Shown piece by piece: positions 32,508-43,000 of a DNA stretch of 44,838 nt. Numbering within the stretch: the first letter of the stretch is position 1; each line of letters begins with the position of its first letter. The notes beneath the pieces were generated by a model. That model was given only the letters and a program-made list of their open reading frames with translations, had not been told where the DNA came from and ran no database searches. This DNA is from Lachnospiraceae bacterium (GTDB lineage: Bacteria; Bacillota; Clostridia; Lachnospirales; Lachnospiraceae), in contig JAGAQZ010000003.1 of NCBI GenBank assembly GCA_017622505.1, positions 1 through 44,838 of the forward strand, in the 5' to 3' direction. A program made the position numbers and the translations under genes.

Positions 32508-33675
32508 TGTTTCCTTCTTGTCTGTCACGACGATGGTGTCGGTTTCTGCGGTTACGATGATGCTTTCCGTTTCTTTCCTGATTTCCTTCGCCGTTGTTTG
32601 GCTCAAAATGAGACTTATGCTCTTTTCTTTCGCCCTCTTTACCGCTATTTTCAGCTACATTATTCTCCTGGGCACCATGGTTTTTATGATTCTGGCGCTC
32701 ATTTCGCTCATGATGGTTGTCGTGTTTCTTCTTCTCGAAATGAGGTCTCTGAGGCTTGTCTTCCGTGCCGTCTTTCTTAGCATCTTCTGCATCCTGACGC
32801 TCTAATTTCTCTAACTCTGCCAGTTCTTCATCCGACAAATCCGACTTATCCTTGCTTACGTACTTCTTCTTAAAAGTAAGCTGGTCTACGTGATATTCCT
32901 TCAGCTCTTTCTCATCGCCTTCTTCGACCAAAACCTTAATTCTCTGGCGAAGAACGTTAACGCTGTGCACTTCTCCTTTTAAACCATCATCAGTAGATAC
33001 GGTATCACCCACATTGGGAAGCTTACGATTCAGCTCCTCGTAAGTCTCTTCCTCATTTTTCAGGCAACACATCAAACGACCGCATACGCCCGATATCTTG
33101 GTAGGATTCAGGGACAAATTCTGCTCCTTTGCCATCTTAATGGATACGGGAACAAATTCAGAGAGGTAGGAATGACAACATAAAACACGTCCGCAAACGC
33201 CGATTCCCCCCATAATTTTAATTTCATCACGAACACCAATCTGGCGCAACTCAATACGGGTTTTAAAAACAGCCGCCAGGTCTTTTACCAGCTCACGGAA
33301 GTCAATTCGTCCGTCTGCCGTAAAATAAAATAATACCTTATTGTTATCAAATGTATACTCCGCATCCACAAGCTTCATATCCAGCTCATGCTTACGAATT
33401 TTCTCAAGGCAGATATCATATGCCTCTTTTTTCTTCTCAAGGTTCTCGGCATTCTGCTTATCGTCTGCCGGTGTAGCAACACGGATTACAGGCTTTAAGG
33501 GCTGAACCACGCGGTCGTCCTCTACTTCACGGATATCACTTACCACAAGGCCGTATTCCATACCTCTTGCGGTCTCCACGATTACGTGCTGGCCTTTTTT
33601 AATTTCAAACTCCAGAGGATCGAAGAAGTAAATCTTTCCTCCCGTCCGAAAACGGACACTGATTACTTTTATCAT
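32488..33675 (-). CDS. ricT: PSP1-domain protein RicT (YaaT)
   Basis: 395 residues. The PSP1 core (about 1-270) has FRTGGKIYFFDP, the Cys-rich GGIGVCGRVLCCHSYL and KISGVCGRLMCCLKNEEE, ligands for iron-sulfur clusters in the RicA-RicF-RicT complex that acts with RNase Y in mRNA maturation. The last 110 residues are a disordered His/Asn/Arg/Glu-rich tail (HHRNRRNRHHRRDRQ type), longer than in Bacillus. Gene order holB-ricT is conserved. The ribosome site is AAAGG at a long spacing of 11. The tail's coding end also supplies the ribosome site of the next gene. Confidence 0.93.
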   Translation of the reverse strand: MIKVISVRFRTGGKIYFFDPLEFEIKKGQHVIVETARGMEYGLVVSDIREVEDDRVVQPLKPVIRVATPADDKQNAENLEKKKEAYDICLEKIRKHELDMKLVDAEYTFDNNKVLFYFTADGRIDFRELVKDLAAVFKTRIELRQIGVRDEIKIMGGIGVCGRVLCCHSYLSEFVPVSIKMAKEQNLSLNPTKISGVCGRLMCCLKNEEETYEELNRKLPNVGDTVSTDDGLKGEVHSVNVLRQRIKVLVEEGDEKELKEYHVDQLTFKKKYVSKDKSDLSDEELAELEKLERQDAEDAKKDGTEDKPQRPHFEKKKHDNHHERNERQNHKNHGAQENNVAENSGKEGERKEHKSHFEPNNGEGNQERNGKHHRNRRNRHHRRDRQEGNNGGNDN

Positions 33676-33695
33676 CTATAATAATACCTTTCTAA

Positions 33696-34685
33696 CTAGT
33701 TTTCCTTGATTGTCATAAGCAACAGCTCAATGGTCAAATCAAAGTTTACATTTGCCCGAAGTCTTGCTTTGGCTTTCTCCAACGCATCGATAATATTCTC
33801 GATGCCTTCGTAAGATGACTTTTTCGCCACCTTCTTAATATACTGTATTTCATTCTTAAAAATCAAGCCGTTTACGTCGTTTGTCGCCTTGAATAAAAGC
33901 ACATCGCGGTACCAGATGGAAATAATATCCAAATAATCCTCAATGTCAAACTTGTATTCCTTGATTTTTTGGATTGCAGCCACAACTTCATGAATTTCCA
34001 TTTCGTCAATGTATTTTAAAAGTGTAACCGCGTCATCACGCATTTTATCAAAATCTTCGTTAGACACCATCACCTTAGCACGTCCCAAGTTTCCGCGCGC
34101 AAAAGCGACACTGATGTCAGCCTTATAATCAGGCACACGCATTTCCTGCATTAAAAATTCTTTTAACACCTTGTCGGGCACCGGCTTCATGGAAAGATTC
34201 ACGCAACGGCTGATAATGGTGGGCAACATTGCTTCCATCGATGTGGTTAAAAGAAGGATAACTGCATACGCAGGGGGCTCTTCTAAGGTCTTTAAAAGGG
34301 CATTCTGCGCCTGTACCGTCATCTTCTCCGCCTCATTCATAATGTAAATCTTGTAAGGCCCCTGATAAGGCTTAATCATAATGTCATTGTTAATCTGGGT
34401 ACGGATATCCTCAACACCGATAGTATTGGGTTTCTCATGAGACACAAAGATAATGTCGGGGTGATTTCCGCTGAAAGCCTTTACGCATGACTGACATGAC
34501 TGACAGGGCGGATTCAACTCGTCCTCACACTGAAGGGCAGCCGCAAAAATCTTCGCGATAAACTCCTTGCCGGAACGAAGTTCGCCGTTAATCAGGTATG
34601 CATGGGATACGTTACCCTCTTTCATATTCTTCTGTAACTGTTCTTTTAAATGTTCCTGTCCAACGATATCTCTAAAATCTGCCAT
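33696..34685 (-). CDS. holB: DNA polymerase III subunit delta'
   Basis: 329 residues from MADFRDIVGQ, preceded by GGAGGTG. Clamp-loader AAA+ fold: DIVGQEHLKEQL, a P-loop-like NGELRSGKEFIA, the four-Cys zinc module CEDELNPPCQSCQSC, and the SRC motif in PTIISRCV. The P-loop is altered (no GKT), as normal for the non-ATP-binding delta' subunit. It helps load the sliding clamp. Directly behind yaaR. Confidence 0.93.
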   Translation of the reverse strand: MADFRDIVGQEHLKEQLQKNMKEGNVSHAYLINGELRSGKEFIAKIFAAALQCEDELNPPCQSCQSCVKAFSGNHPDIIFVSHEKPNTIGVEDIRTQINNDIMIKPYQGPYKIYIMNEAEKMTVQAQNALLKTLEEPPAYAVILLLTTSMEAMLPTIISRCVNLSMKPVPDKVLKEFLMQEMRVPDYKADISVAFARGNLGRAKVMVSNEDFDKMRDDAVTLLKYIDEMEIHEVVAAIQKIKEYKFDIEDYLDIISIWYRDVLLFKATNDVNGLIFKNEIQYIKKVAKKSSYEGIENIIDALEKAKARLRANVNFDLTIELLLMTIKEN

Positions 34686-34700
34686 TCGTGTCACCTCCAT

Positions 34701-35141
34701 CTACGTGAAAACGTCCAACAGCAAGCCCCTGATTTCATCGATTTTATTTAAAATCGCGATGTTGTCCTGCTCGTCTTTTACAAGTTCCTGTGCCAGTTCG
34801 TCCAAAAGCTCGTCTACCTTACGGATAATCCCGTAAACACGGTGCCTTCCACGTCTGTCCAAATAGTTCTCTCTGCTGAATTCGTGGGAATGGGTCACAA
34901 TCTCATTCATAAAATCCTTAATCAGCATACGATACTTCTTCATTTCGCGGATATCCATACGCTTGCCGACTTTCTTGCCCTGCATGGTAATCTCTTCCAT
35001 CATCAGAGTGATTTTGGTCTGCAATTCGTGCTCCGCAATATTGCTTGCCAGCGCAAATTTAAAAGCCTGGTCACCGGTCTGAACCTGGTTTGCCTGTGTC
35101 GGTTGCGTAATCTGTTGTATATTATTCACTTTGATATCCAT
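34701..35141 (-). CDS. yaaR: YaaR family protein (DUF327)
   Basis: 146 residues, helical, without membrane or signal segments. The family region runs from [16 protein letters not shown] to the C-terminus, with [16 protein letters not shown] and [19 protein letters not shown]. The function is unknown, but the gene is conserved directly before holB in Firmicutes, and that order holds here. GGAGGTG ribosome site. Fifteen bases separate it from the holB start. Confidence 0.9.
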   Translation of the reverse strand: MDIKVNNIQQITQPTQANQVQTGDQAFKFALASNIAEHELQTKITLMMEEITMQGKKVGKRMDIREMKKYRMLIKDFMNEIVTHSHEFSRENYLDRRGRHRVYGIIRKVDELLDELAQELVKDEQDNIAILNKIDEIRGLLLDVFT

Positions 35142-35233
35142 ACCGACACCTCCCCCTGCTTCATCTTACTCATATATTTTCCGAACCACGCACCTTATGA
35201 GTGCGCCGGTCTTCAAGATTCATAAATCTTTAT

Positions 35234-35833
35234 TTATTCTATCGGCTCTAAGTTCTCTTTAATATAGTCCTCAATCTCTGCAATACAAACATCTAAGGTT
35301 TCATTCACAAAAATTCTGGGAATATTCGCCTCGTCGATTAATTCCTGACGGAAATCTTCCTCATCCGCAAGGAATCTGCGACACATTTCCTGATATTTCG
35401 GCTCTGCCTGGTTGCGCTCGCGGTTTAACGCACGCTGTAAACGCACACCGTTATCCACTTCCACAAGAATCGGTACAACCGCTTCCTGTCCGAAATATTC
35501 CACCGTTTTCTTATAGGATTCCAACGTACCGATGATAAGATAATTGTGCTTCTTTAAATTGATTCGTCCGTCGTTGACGGTCATATATTTCCAGTTTCCG
35601 TGATAAGTCTTGTAGGCGCGAAGTTCAATAATACGGCCCTCGTCCGCCAACTTACGCACTTCTGCGTCATCAATGAAAAAGTACTCTCTGCCGTCTTCCT
35701 CGCCCTCACGAATGGGACGTGTGGTATAGGGCACAATCTTTCGTAATTTAAACTTATTCTCGGTCAGGATATGCTTATAAATCGTATCCTTTCCGCTTGA
35801 ACTTTTACCCATTAAATAAAATATTTTTCCCAT
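35234..35833 (-). CDS. Guanylate kinase-like nucleotide kinase
   Basis: About 199 residues from MGKIFYLMGKSSSGKD (GGGGGA before the ATG); an upstream 23-codon extension is unsupported. Guanylate-kinase features: Walker A GKSSSGKDT with Asp after the Lys in place of Ser/Thr, YTTRPIREGEEDGREYFFID (GMP-binding loop), and a lid region rich in Arg. In Bacillus the same place between the yaaO-type decarboxylase and yaaR carries tmk; here a GMP-kinase-like enzyme sits instead. It may be a second guanylate kinase or act on another nucleotide. Confidence 0.85.
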   Translation of the reverse strand: MGKIFYLMGKSSSGKDTIYKHILTENKFKLRKIVPYTTRPIREGEEDGREYFFIDDAEVRKLADEGRIIELRAYKTYHGNWKYMTVNDGRINLKKHNYLIIGTLESYKKTVEYFGQEAVVPILVEVDNGVRLQRALNRERNQAEPKYQEMCRRFLADEEDFRQELIDEANIPRIFVNETLDVCIAEIEDYIKENLEPIE

Positions 35834-35905
35834 ATGTTCCCCCAAACATGTTTGTTTCTCGGCAATATCCACTGCCCTGCGCCTGTCTGTAAAACAGGCC
35901 ATCTT

Positions 35906-37372
35906 TTATTCTGACACAACCGCGATTCGTTCACAGGTTCCGTCTGCCGGTCCCTGCAATTCGTAGCCTTCTTTCTGTAACTTCACAAAAGCTTTTATCA
36001 TCTCTTTGGAAATCACTTCTCCGGGCACGATAAAAGGAATTCCGGGCGGATACAAGTATATATATTCACCGCTGATTCGTCCCGCCGTCTCTGTCAGTTT
36101 TATCTTCTCGCAGGCTTTATCTTCCAAAACCCACGGATTGTATTTTTTCACAGGTCTCTCTTTCAAAAGTGACACCAATGTCTTTTCTTTCTCTTTCCCG
36201 CCGGCTTTCTTTGCGACAAGTTCGCCATCCAACTCAGCCAATGCCTTATATAAGCGCTCAAAGCCTTCTTCCGTATCAAAAACCGTCATAATTGCCAGCA
36301 CGTAACTGCCCGCACACATTTCAGGCTGTAAATGATAGCGCTCCCTTAAAATCGCATGCAACTCTTTACCGCTGTAAAAGTCACCGCCGCAAATCACGAC
36401 TTTACCGGGATCAGAAGTTCTCTTTACCTTAATGTGAGTCAGTGATTCGCACCTTTTATAAAAGCGCTCTAAGCGCCCTGCAAAGGCCTCAAACAACTCT
36501 GCGCCCTTATTCTGCAAAAGAGAGATGCACTCATCCATATATGCCATAAAAACGTAGGACGGACTGCTGGTCTGATAAACACCTAAGTATTTCTGCACTC
36601 TTGTAAGCTCCACCCGCTCAGAACAACGATGTAAAAGCGCCGTCTGCGTCATAGACGGAAGTGTTTTATGAAGGCTTTGAATGACCAAATCCGCACCCAT
36701 AGTCACTGCGCTCTTCGGAAAATCCTCATGAAATCCGAAATGCGCGCCATGGGCCTCATCCACAATCAAAACCATATCTCTTTGGTGTAAAAGTTCCGCA
36801 ATTTGTTCTACTTCGGACACCATACCTTCGTAGGTCGGTGATGTAAGAATCATACCTTTGATTTGACCGGTGTTCTCCCGGTCTCCGGCATCCTTCCGGC
36901 ATAAATCCCCGGCTTCCTTTTCATTCGAATCCGACACCGAGTCATGCTCCTCCAATATATCCAGCACTTGCTTTGCTGTCACACCGACACTTATGTCATA
37001 TTTGTCATCCACTTCCGGATACAGATACACCGGTTCCAGTCCGCGAAGCTCAATTGCATGATATACCGCCTTGTGACAATTCCTTGCCACCAATACCTTA
37101 TCGCCTCTGCGAAACGCAGCCGTGATTGCCACCAACAAACCACAGGTGCTACCATTTACCAGGAAGAAACTTTCCTTGGCGCCGTACACACTCGCCGCAC
37201 GTTTCTGAGCTTCTAAAATGATGCCGTCCGCATGATACATATTGTCAAAATCATCAATTTCCGTAATATCCAACGCAAACGCCTCATTGCCAAGCCTTTT
37301 ATGACCGGGCATATGATAAGGATAAAAGTCTGATTCACTTAAATTCTGCAATTTTTTAAGGATACCTTCCAA
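35906..37372 (-). CDS. Orn/Lys/Arg decarboxylase family PLP enzyme (YaaO-like)
   Basis: About 488 residues. The best start is an unusual TTG (37372) six bases after AGGAGG; reading further back puts that site inside the protein. Fold-type I PLP enzyme: YPYHMPGHKR, a HGAHFG-containing VDEAHGAHFG, and QSLHKTLPSMTQ with the PLP lysine. The C-terminal part has the PGIPFIVPGE signature. The probable reaction is decarboxylation of lysine, ornithine or arginine to a polyamine. A low-complexity insert (about 150-180, with KEAGDLC and RKDAGDR near-repeats) lies in a surface loop. First gene of the yaaR-holB block. Confidence 0.9.
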   Translation of the reverse strand: MEGILKKLQNLSESDFYPYHMPGHKRLGNEAFALDITEIDDFDNMYHADGIILEAQKRAASVYGAKESFFLVNGSTCGLLVAITAAFRRGDKVLVARNCHKAVYHAIELRGLEPVYLYPEVDDKYDISVGVTAKQVLDILEEHDSVSDSNEKEAGDLCRKDAGDRENTGQIKGMILTSPTYEGMVSEVEQIAELLHQRDMVLIVDEAHGAHFGFHEDFPKSAVTMGADLVIQSLHKTLPSMTQTALLHRCSERVELTRVQKYLGVYQTSSPSYVFMAYMDECISLLQNKGAELFEAFAGRLERFYKRCESLTHIKVKRTSDPGKVVICGGDFYSGKELHAILRERYHLQPEMCAGSYVLAIMTVFDTEEGFERLYKALAELDGELVAKKAGGKEKEKTLVSLLKERPVKKYNPWVLEDKACEKIKLTETAGRISGEYIYLYPPGIPFIVPGEVISKEMIKAFVKLQKEGYELQGPADGTCERIAVVSE

Positions 37373-37554
37373 CTTTTTCCTCCTGTCCAAACAACCGGTC
37401 TTGCGCGTCTTTTATAAGCATATTTTCTTGCTTTTTCTTAGTTGTAAAACTGAACATAATACGACAAGGTTACACCTTATAATAATATCACATTTTGTGT
37501 CTATGGTCTAGGGTTTTCGGCGAAGGAATAAAGACGCGTAATATCCATGTGGTA

Positions 37555-37600
37555 AATATAAAAACCAAAAGCCCCGCGACTGCAAGACTTTTGGTTTTTT
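37555..37600. terminator. Terminator of the degV gene
   Basis: AAAACCAAAAG (37561-37571) pairs with CTTTTGGTTTT (37588-37598) around a 16-base GC-rich loop, with T runs on both strands. It is about 75 bases after the degV stop. The rest of the 37373-37675 gap holds only the unlocated promoter region of the decarboxylase gene. Confidence 0.75.
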
Positions 37601-37675
37601 GCATAAAATGTTTATTTGTTTCTTTAAATCAATTAATCTATAAGCACAATAAAAGTAATTCCATTGTGAAAATTT

Positions 37676-38536
37676 CTACTCTTCCTTCGTATCATAGAAC
37701 AATACGCCCAACGTACCTCTTCCGCAGTGGCTGGAAATAACGCCACCGGCTACGGTTTCGATTACTTCATCAAAATAGTTCAGACTCTTTAAGTAATCTT
37801 TTACCTCTTCCACGATTGCCGGATCCATATCTGTGTGCGTTACGAATACGCGGGTTTTATCGGCGCGAAGAAGTTTGTCTTCCATTTCCTTAACATATTT
37901 TAAGATGACCTTGTTGTACTTTCCTCTGTACTTCTGGCCAACGCCCATTTTACCCATTTTAACATCGATACGGGGCTTTAACTGTAACGTATTTGCAAGC
38001 AACGCAGTTACTGCGGTACAACGTCCGCCTCTTGCAAGATAGGTAAGATTGTCTACCACAAAACTTGCGCGTACGAGAGTTCTTGCCTCAGAAATTGCTT
38101 CCACGATATCTTCCGCACTCTTGCCTTCTGCTGCCATATCAGCTGCTCTTAATACCTGTAAACCGATACCGGTAGACAAGTTCATAGAGTTAATAATGAA
38201 CACTCTGTCATATTCCAGCTCGCTTGCCGCAAGACGAAGCACATTACAGGTGGTACTCATATCCTCGGAAATACCGATATAGATTACATCCTCGCCAGCC
38301 TCCTGGAAAGGCTTTAAGAAATTAATCGCATCTTCAATTCCTGCCGCCGCTGTCTTAGGTGTTGTTTTATTGGCATCTGCCCAGTCAAAAATCTCAAGTG
38401 GCGTCACATCCACCATATCGAAATAACTCTTATCATCCATTACGATACATAAAGGAATGACTTTAACGTCATATTTTTCTTTTAATTCCGGTGACAAGTC
38501 ACAGGTACTGTCAGAAACAATTCTTACCTTTGCCAT
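37676..38536 (-). CDS. degV: DegV family fatty acid-binding protein
   Basis: 286 residues from MAKVRIVSDST, eight bases behind GGAAGG; in-frame ATGs three and nine codons earlier coincide with or precede that site. DegV hallmarks: IVSDSTCDLSPEL, a PKTAAAG segment lining the fatty acid pocket, DVIYIGISEDMSTT, and SHCGRGTLGVLF at the C-terminus. The family binds free fatty acids and, with FakA-type kinases, feeds acyl phosphates to phospholipid synthesis. No kinase gene is adjacent. Confidence 0.9.
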   Translation of the reverse strand: MAKVRIVSDSTCDLSPELKEKYDVKVIPLCIVMDDKSYFDMVDVTPLEIFDWADANKTTPKTAAAGIEDAINFLKPFQEAGEDVIYIGISEDMSTTCNVLRLAASELEYDRVFIINSMNLSTGIGLQVLRAADMAAEGKSAEDIVEAISEARTLVRASFVVDNLTYLARGGRCTAVTALLANTLQLKPRIDVKMGKMGVGQKYRGKYNKVILKYVKEMEDKLLRADKTRVFVTHTDMDPAIVEEVKDYLKSLNYFDEVIETVAGGVISSHCGRGTLGVLFYDTKEE

Positions 38537-38635
38537 AGTTTGCATCCTTCCCTCTTCTTTCATAAATACCGCATTCCATTACCGATAAAACTTATGTAAT
38601 ATCCTCTTCTTTGCCAACTCTGCGGTATCTGTGCG

Positions 38636-38664
38636 AAAAGCCGGAAGTTAAACTTCTCCGGCTT
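38636..38664 (-). terminator. Hairpin, probable terminator of the 38802-39233 gene
   Basis: The minus strand carries AAGCCGGAGAAG-tttaa-CTTCCGGCTT followed by TTCGC, a stem with a 2-base bulge and a short T tail. Confidence 0.55.
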
Positions 38665-38801
38665 GTAACACAGTTTTATACTTATTCTAATACCAAATTA
38701 TAAAATTTTTGTAAACTAATTATAGCAAATAAAAGGATTCCCGCGCAAGTTTCTTTTACATATGATAAAAGAATTACAACCCGGACTCTTTTCCGCCGTT
38801 T

Positions 38802-39233
38802 TTACAGAAACTGCAACAAATCCTGTGACATTTTCTGTTCCATTTCAACAAGTTCCCTGGCAAGGGCAACGCTTTCCGCATCTGCCTTACTGTATTTGTG
38901 TATGTTTTCCGTTGTGGATTTCACACCCATATTACAACCATCAATAAGAATTTCCGCAATTTTATGGGAGTCCTTTTCCATCATCAGTTTCATATCCGTG
39001 CTGATTTTCGCAAAAGCACTGGCCATTTTAGGGGGATCCTGTGTAGTCTCCTGCGCCCGGTTCAACAAACGGTGGCATTTATCGCCGAAATCATCATGTC
39101 GCTCCAAGTACTTGTCAATCACTGCAAGCAAACGCCCTTCTTCCGCATAAGAACGAACCTGCTTCATACTTTCCACACCCATTTTACAACCGGCATCGCA
39201 CTCTTTTAACAACGCAATCGTATCTGTATTCAT
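38802..39233 (-). CDS. Hypothetical helical-bundle protein with a duplicated Cys-Met-Gly motif
   Basis: 143 residues from MNTDTIALL, eight bases after GGAGG. All-helical, probably a four-helix bundle, with an internal duplication: GCKMGVESMKQV near the N-terminus and GCNMGVKSTTENIHKY near residue 100, each followed by a long charged helix. The paired Cys and the bundle fold resemble small ferritin-like or DUF2383-like proteins, but no full metal site is visible. I do not recognise the family. Single-gene unit between degV and the TetR/RND operon. Confidence 0.75.
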   Translation of the reverse strand: MNTDTIALLKECDAGCKMGVESMKQVRSYAEEGRLLAVIDKYLERHDDFGDKCHRLLNRAQETTQDPPKMASAFAKISTDMKLMMEKDSHKIAEILIDGCNMGVKSTTENIHKYSKADAESVALARELVEMEQKMSQDLLQFL

Positions 39234-39333
39234 ATCGCATACCTCCAATCAAATCTCTATTGGTAGTATGTCTCTTTCCTGCTAAAATATGCCTCTTTAT
39301 CATCTTCCGAAGTACATACTTATAAAATTATAA

Positions 39334-39358
39334 TGCAGCGGACATTTTATCCGCTGCA
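39334..39358 (-). terminator. Terminator of the RND-tetR operon
   Basis: TGCAGCGGA and TCCGCTGCA (9-bp perfect stem, 7-base loop) followed on the minus strand by a TTATAATTTTAT stretch. It lies shortly behind the tetR stop. Confidence 0.65.
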
Positions 39359-39373
39359 CATTACAATCATTCA

Positions 39374-40024
39374 CTATACATTCAATAATTTTACCAGACC
39401 CTGATATGAGAAATCCCTTGCTTCTTCCCTTGTCATTTCTCCGGCATAATACTGATTAATAATACAATAAATATAACCTGTCACTTGTGTCGCAAAAACA
39501 CTTCTGCGCATTACTTTTCTTTCTTCCGCAAGAACCCCTTCCTTAAGTCCCTGCTCCATAAAATCATCAATCATACCTTCCACATGTGCAACAGGGCAGG
39601 TTGTACTCTTTTGAATCTTCTCAACTTCTATGCGGAAATTATCTTTTATCTCATAATTTCCCATAAAAATCTTAATCAAATTGCCCGTTGCCTTGGTGTT
39701 TGGCAACTTTTCTTCCAGATAATCCATTAAAAGATAATACTTTTCTTTGAATTTTTTATCTGATTTCATTATTTTTTCTACATTTAAAATATGCACATAC
39801 GTGTCATAAAATAACGCTTTTACAATAATTTCTTCTTTACTTCCGAAATACTCGTAAGCAGTACCCTTACCGATGCCGGCACGGCTCGTTATATCACTTA
39901 CCTTAATGCTGTTGATGTCATAATTCTCCTGTACCATTTCGATAACAGCTTTATACATCAGCATTTCTTTTTCCGCAATGCCGTCAAACATCAGAAATGC
40001 ATTATTTCCACTTTTTTCAATCAT
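39374..40024 (-). CDS. TetR family transcriptional regulator
   Basis: 216 residues. The N-terminal TetR HTH (about 20-70) reads YDINSIKVSDITSRAGIGKGTAYEYFGSKEEI, with recognition helix GKGTAYEYF. The C-terminal ligand domain is helical and unassigned. AGAGG ribosome site; it begins 18 bases behind the RND exporter gene, so both share one transcript. The palindrome TGACCGA-CCGT-TCGGTCA at 44123-44140 upstream of the exporter is the likely operator, giving autoregulation and drug- or metabolite-induced derepression. The target is inferred from position. Confidence 0.9.
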   Translation of the reverse strand: MIEKSGNNAFLMFDGIAEKEMLMYKAVIEMVQENYDINSIKVSDITSRAGIGKGTAYEYFGSKEEIIVKALFYDTYVHILNVEKIMKSDKKFKEKYYLLMDYLEEKLPNTKATGNLIKIFMGNYEIKDNFRIEVEKIQKSTTCPVAHVEGMIDDFMEQGLKEGVLAEERKVMRRSVFATQVTGYIYCIINQYYAGEMTREEARDFSYQGLVKLLNV

Positions 40025-40042
40025 TTTATACCTCTTTTACCC

Positions 40043-43000
40043 TTACAGTTCCTCTTCAACCATACTCTTGTTCTTATTGAAAATATCATATATACAAGGT
40101 ACAACAATCAGTGTCAAAAGAGTACCGTAAATCAAACCGCCCGCCATGGTAACTGCCATGGGTTGCATCATTTCAGACCCTTCACCCATGCCTAAAACCA
40201 TAGGAATCATGGAAAGGATTGTCGTTAAAGCAGTCATAAGAATCGGGCGCAAACGCGCTTTTCCGGCTTCTACAATCGCTTCCTTTTTCGCCATACCTTC
40301 GCGACGAAGCTGATTAATAAAATCTACCATAACGATACCATTGTTTACGATGATACCGGCCAACATTACAAAACCAACCATTGCGATAACACTCACTTCA
40401 TAACCGCTAAAATACAAAGCGCCAAAGCCGCCTGTGAATGCCAGCGGAATTGTAAACATAATGATAAAAGGTGACAACAATGACTGGAACTGTGCAACCA
40501 TTACCATATAGATAAAGATAATTGCCAAAATCAACATTAATGCCATCTGTTCCATTGCATCCATAATCATTTCGTCTTCACCGGCCATCTTTAAAGAATA
40601 GCCTTCGGGAAGTTCGTACGCATCCAGCTTCTCTTGAAGTTCATTACTTACTAAAGTAACATTATGATCCTCATCAACACCGGCAGTTACGTTGATATAA
40701 CGGGTCTGCGCCGAACGATTGATAGAATTCATGGAAATACCTTCTTCAAAAGTCGCAATTTCCGTAATTTTTATCTCTTCTTCTTCACCATCTTCATTTG
40801 TATACGGGAAAGTAATCTTTTTAATATCATTTAAAGTAACTTCCGACTGTTCTTCACTCATGACATAAACGTCATAATCCTTAACATCAGTGGATACCTG
40901 TGTCGATGCAGTATCTGCAGCCATTTCCATATATACAAGCTGGAATACCTGCGCTACCGTCATTTTATAATTAGCCGCTTTCTCCTTATCCACATGGATT
41001 GTCAAAGATGCCGTAGTATCTTCCAAACCATCGTTTACATCGATAGTACCTTCGGTTTCTTCAACAATTTTGGCTACATCCTGTGCAATTTCTTCTAATT
41101 TATCCAAATCGCGTCCCTGAACCTGAATGCTGAGACCACTACCTAACATTGCTGTCATATCCGATGATGAAGAGCTAATTTCAACCAAACCATCAATATC
41201 TTTGGTCTTCTCCTCAATTTCGTCAATAATGTCATACATAGAACGATCGCTTTCCGGGTCCAAAAGAATATAGTAGGTAACCGAATCTGTTCCTGTAGCC
41301 ATCAAACTCATAGTACCGCCACCACCGGCCATGGCACCGATAGTTTCAATACCTTCTATATCAGAAATAGCTTCCGTTGTGTCATCCGCTAATTCTTTTA
41401 ATTCCTCAAAAGTCAAAACCTGATCTTCATTTGGTCCTACAGTCATGGAAATCTGATCTGCTTCCATTTCCATATCCATAAAAGTAAAACCTCTTGAGAA
41501 TGCAGCCCATGTACTTACAATCAATAAAACTACCGATAAAATTAAAACCAACGGTTTCAAACGCAAAATATAATACAATATATTTCCGTACCAGTCTCTG
41601 ATTTTATCATAAAGCTTTGTATTGGGTTCTACCGCATTTTTAAGCATACCGGATGCCATCATCGGGACAAAAGTCAACGCAACAATCAAACTGGCAACCA
41701 AGGTATACGTAATTGTCAATGCAATATCCACAAATAACTGCTTAGTGATACCATCCGTAAAAATAATCGGTGCGAATACGCAAATTGTAGTTAACGTTGA
41801 TGCAATAATCGCACCACCAACCTGGGATGCGCCTTCCACAGCCGCTTTCTTTGCCGACATTCCAAGCTTCTTTAATCGATAAATATTTTCAATAACTACA
41901 ATGGAGTTATCCACCAACATACCGATACCCAGCGCTAAACCGGACAATGAAATCAAGTTTAATGTAATATCCGTAAAATACATTAATACTATGGCAAAAA
42001 CCACACTCATAGGGATTGAGCATGCAATTACAAAGGTAGAACGCCAGTCTTTCAAGAAAATAATCAAGATAATGACTGCCAAAATGGCACCCACAATCAT
42101 ATTTTCCATAACGGATTTTACAATCATATCGATATAAACACCCTGGTCCATTAAGACCGCAATGTTTAACTCCGGATTGGTTTCTTCAAGGCTTTCAAAT
42201 CTGGCCAATAAGTTATCTGTTACCTCACCTGTGGAATAACCGGTCTGCTTTTCGAAAGAAAGCATAATAGCAGGGTTTCCGTTCACACGGGAGTAAGAAT
42301 CTGCTGCATCATTAACTAATTTAATATCTGCTATGTCCTTCAAATAGATAACGCCAACACTATCCATACCCATATCCATTAAGACAAGGTTAGAAAGGTC
42401 ACTGTAAGAAGATACTTCATCACCTACACTAACCATATACTGTGTGTCACCATCCATTACATAACCTGCAGGCATATAAAAATTCTGCGCCATAAAAAGG
42501 TTGTTAATCATATCAACCGTAAGAATCTGAGTTAAATCTGCAGAATCTTTTGCTGACTCTTCCGCATCGTCAATTTGTTGTTCACCGGCTTCAATTTGTG
42601 CAAGCGCAGAGGAGAGCTGAGAAGATGCAGTGCTCATTTCAATAACTGCATTGATTTCAGCTTCTGTTAATGCCATATATGCATCATTTAAAGTGACTTT
42701 ACCGCCATTTACCTGATTTTGTGCATTTTGTGCCGTAGCAATACCTGCGTTTAACTGTGCTAAGGCTTTGGTTAATTGCTCTATAGCCACAGGAAGGTCC
42801 TGATAACTGTTAACAGTTAATCCCATTGTTGCATATGCCTTTTGTGCTTCTTCCGTCTGAAGTCCTGCATTAATTTGATTAAGGATATCCGGTGCAGTTG
42901 CTATTGCACCACCCAATGTCATAGCAAACGGGTATTCTGATTCCGGAAGTACAATACCCTCGTTTTGGAGTTGCTGCTTTGCCTCCTCTTCCGTTATATT

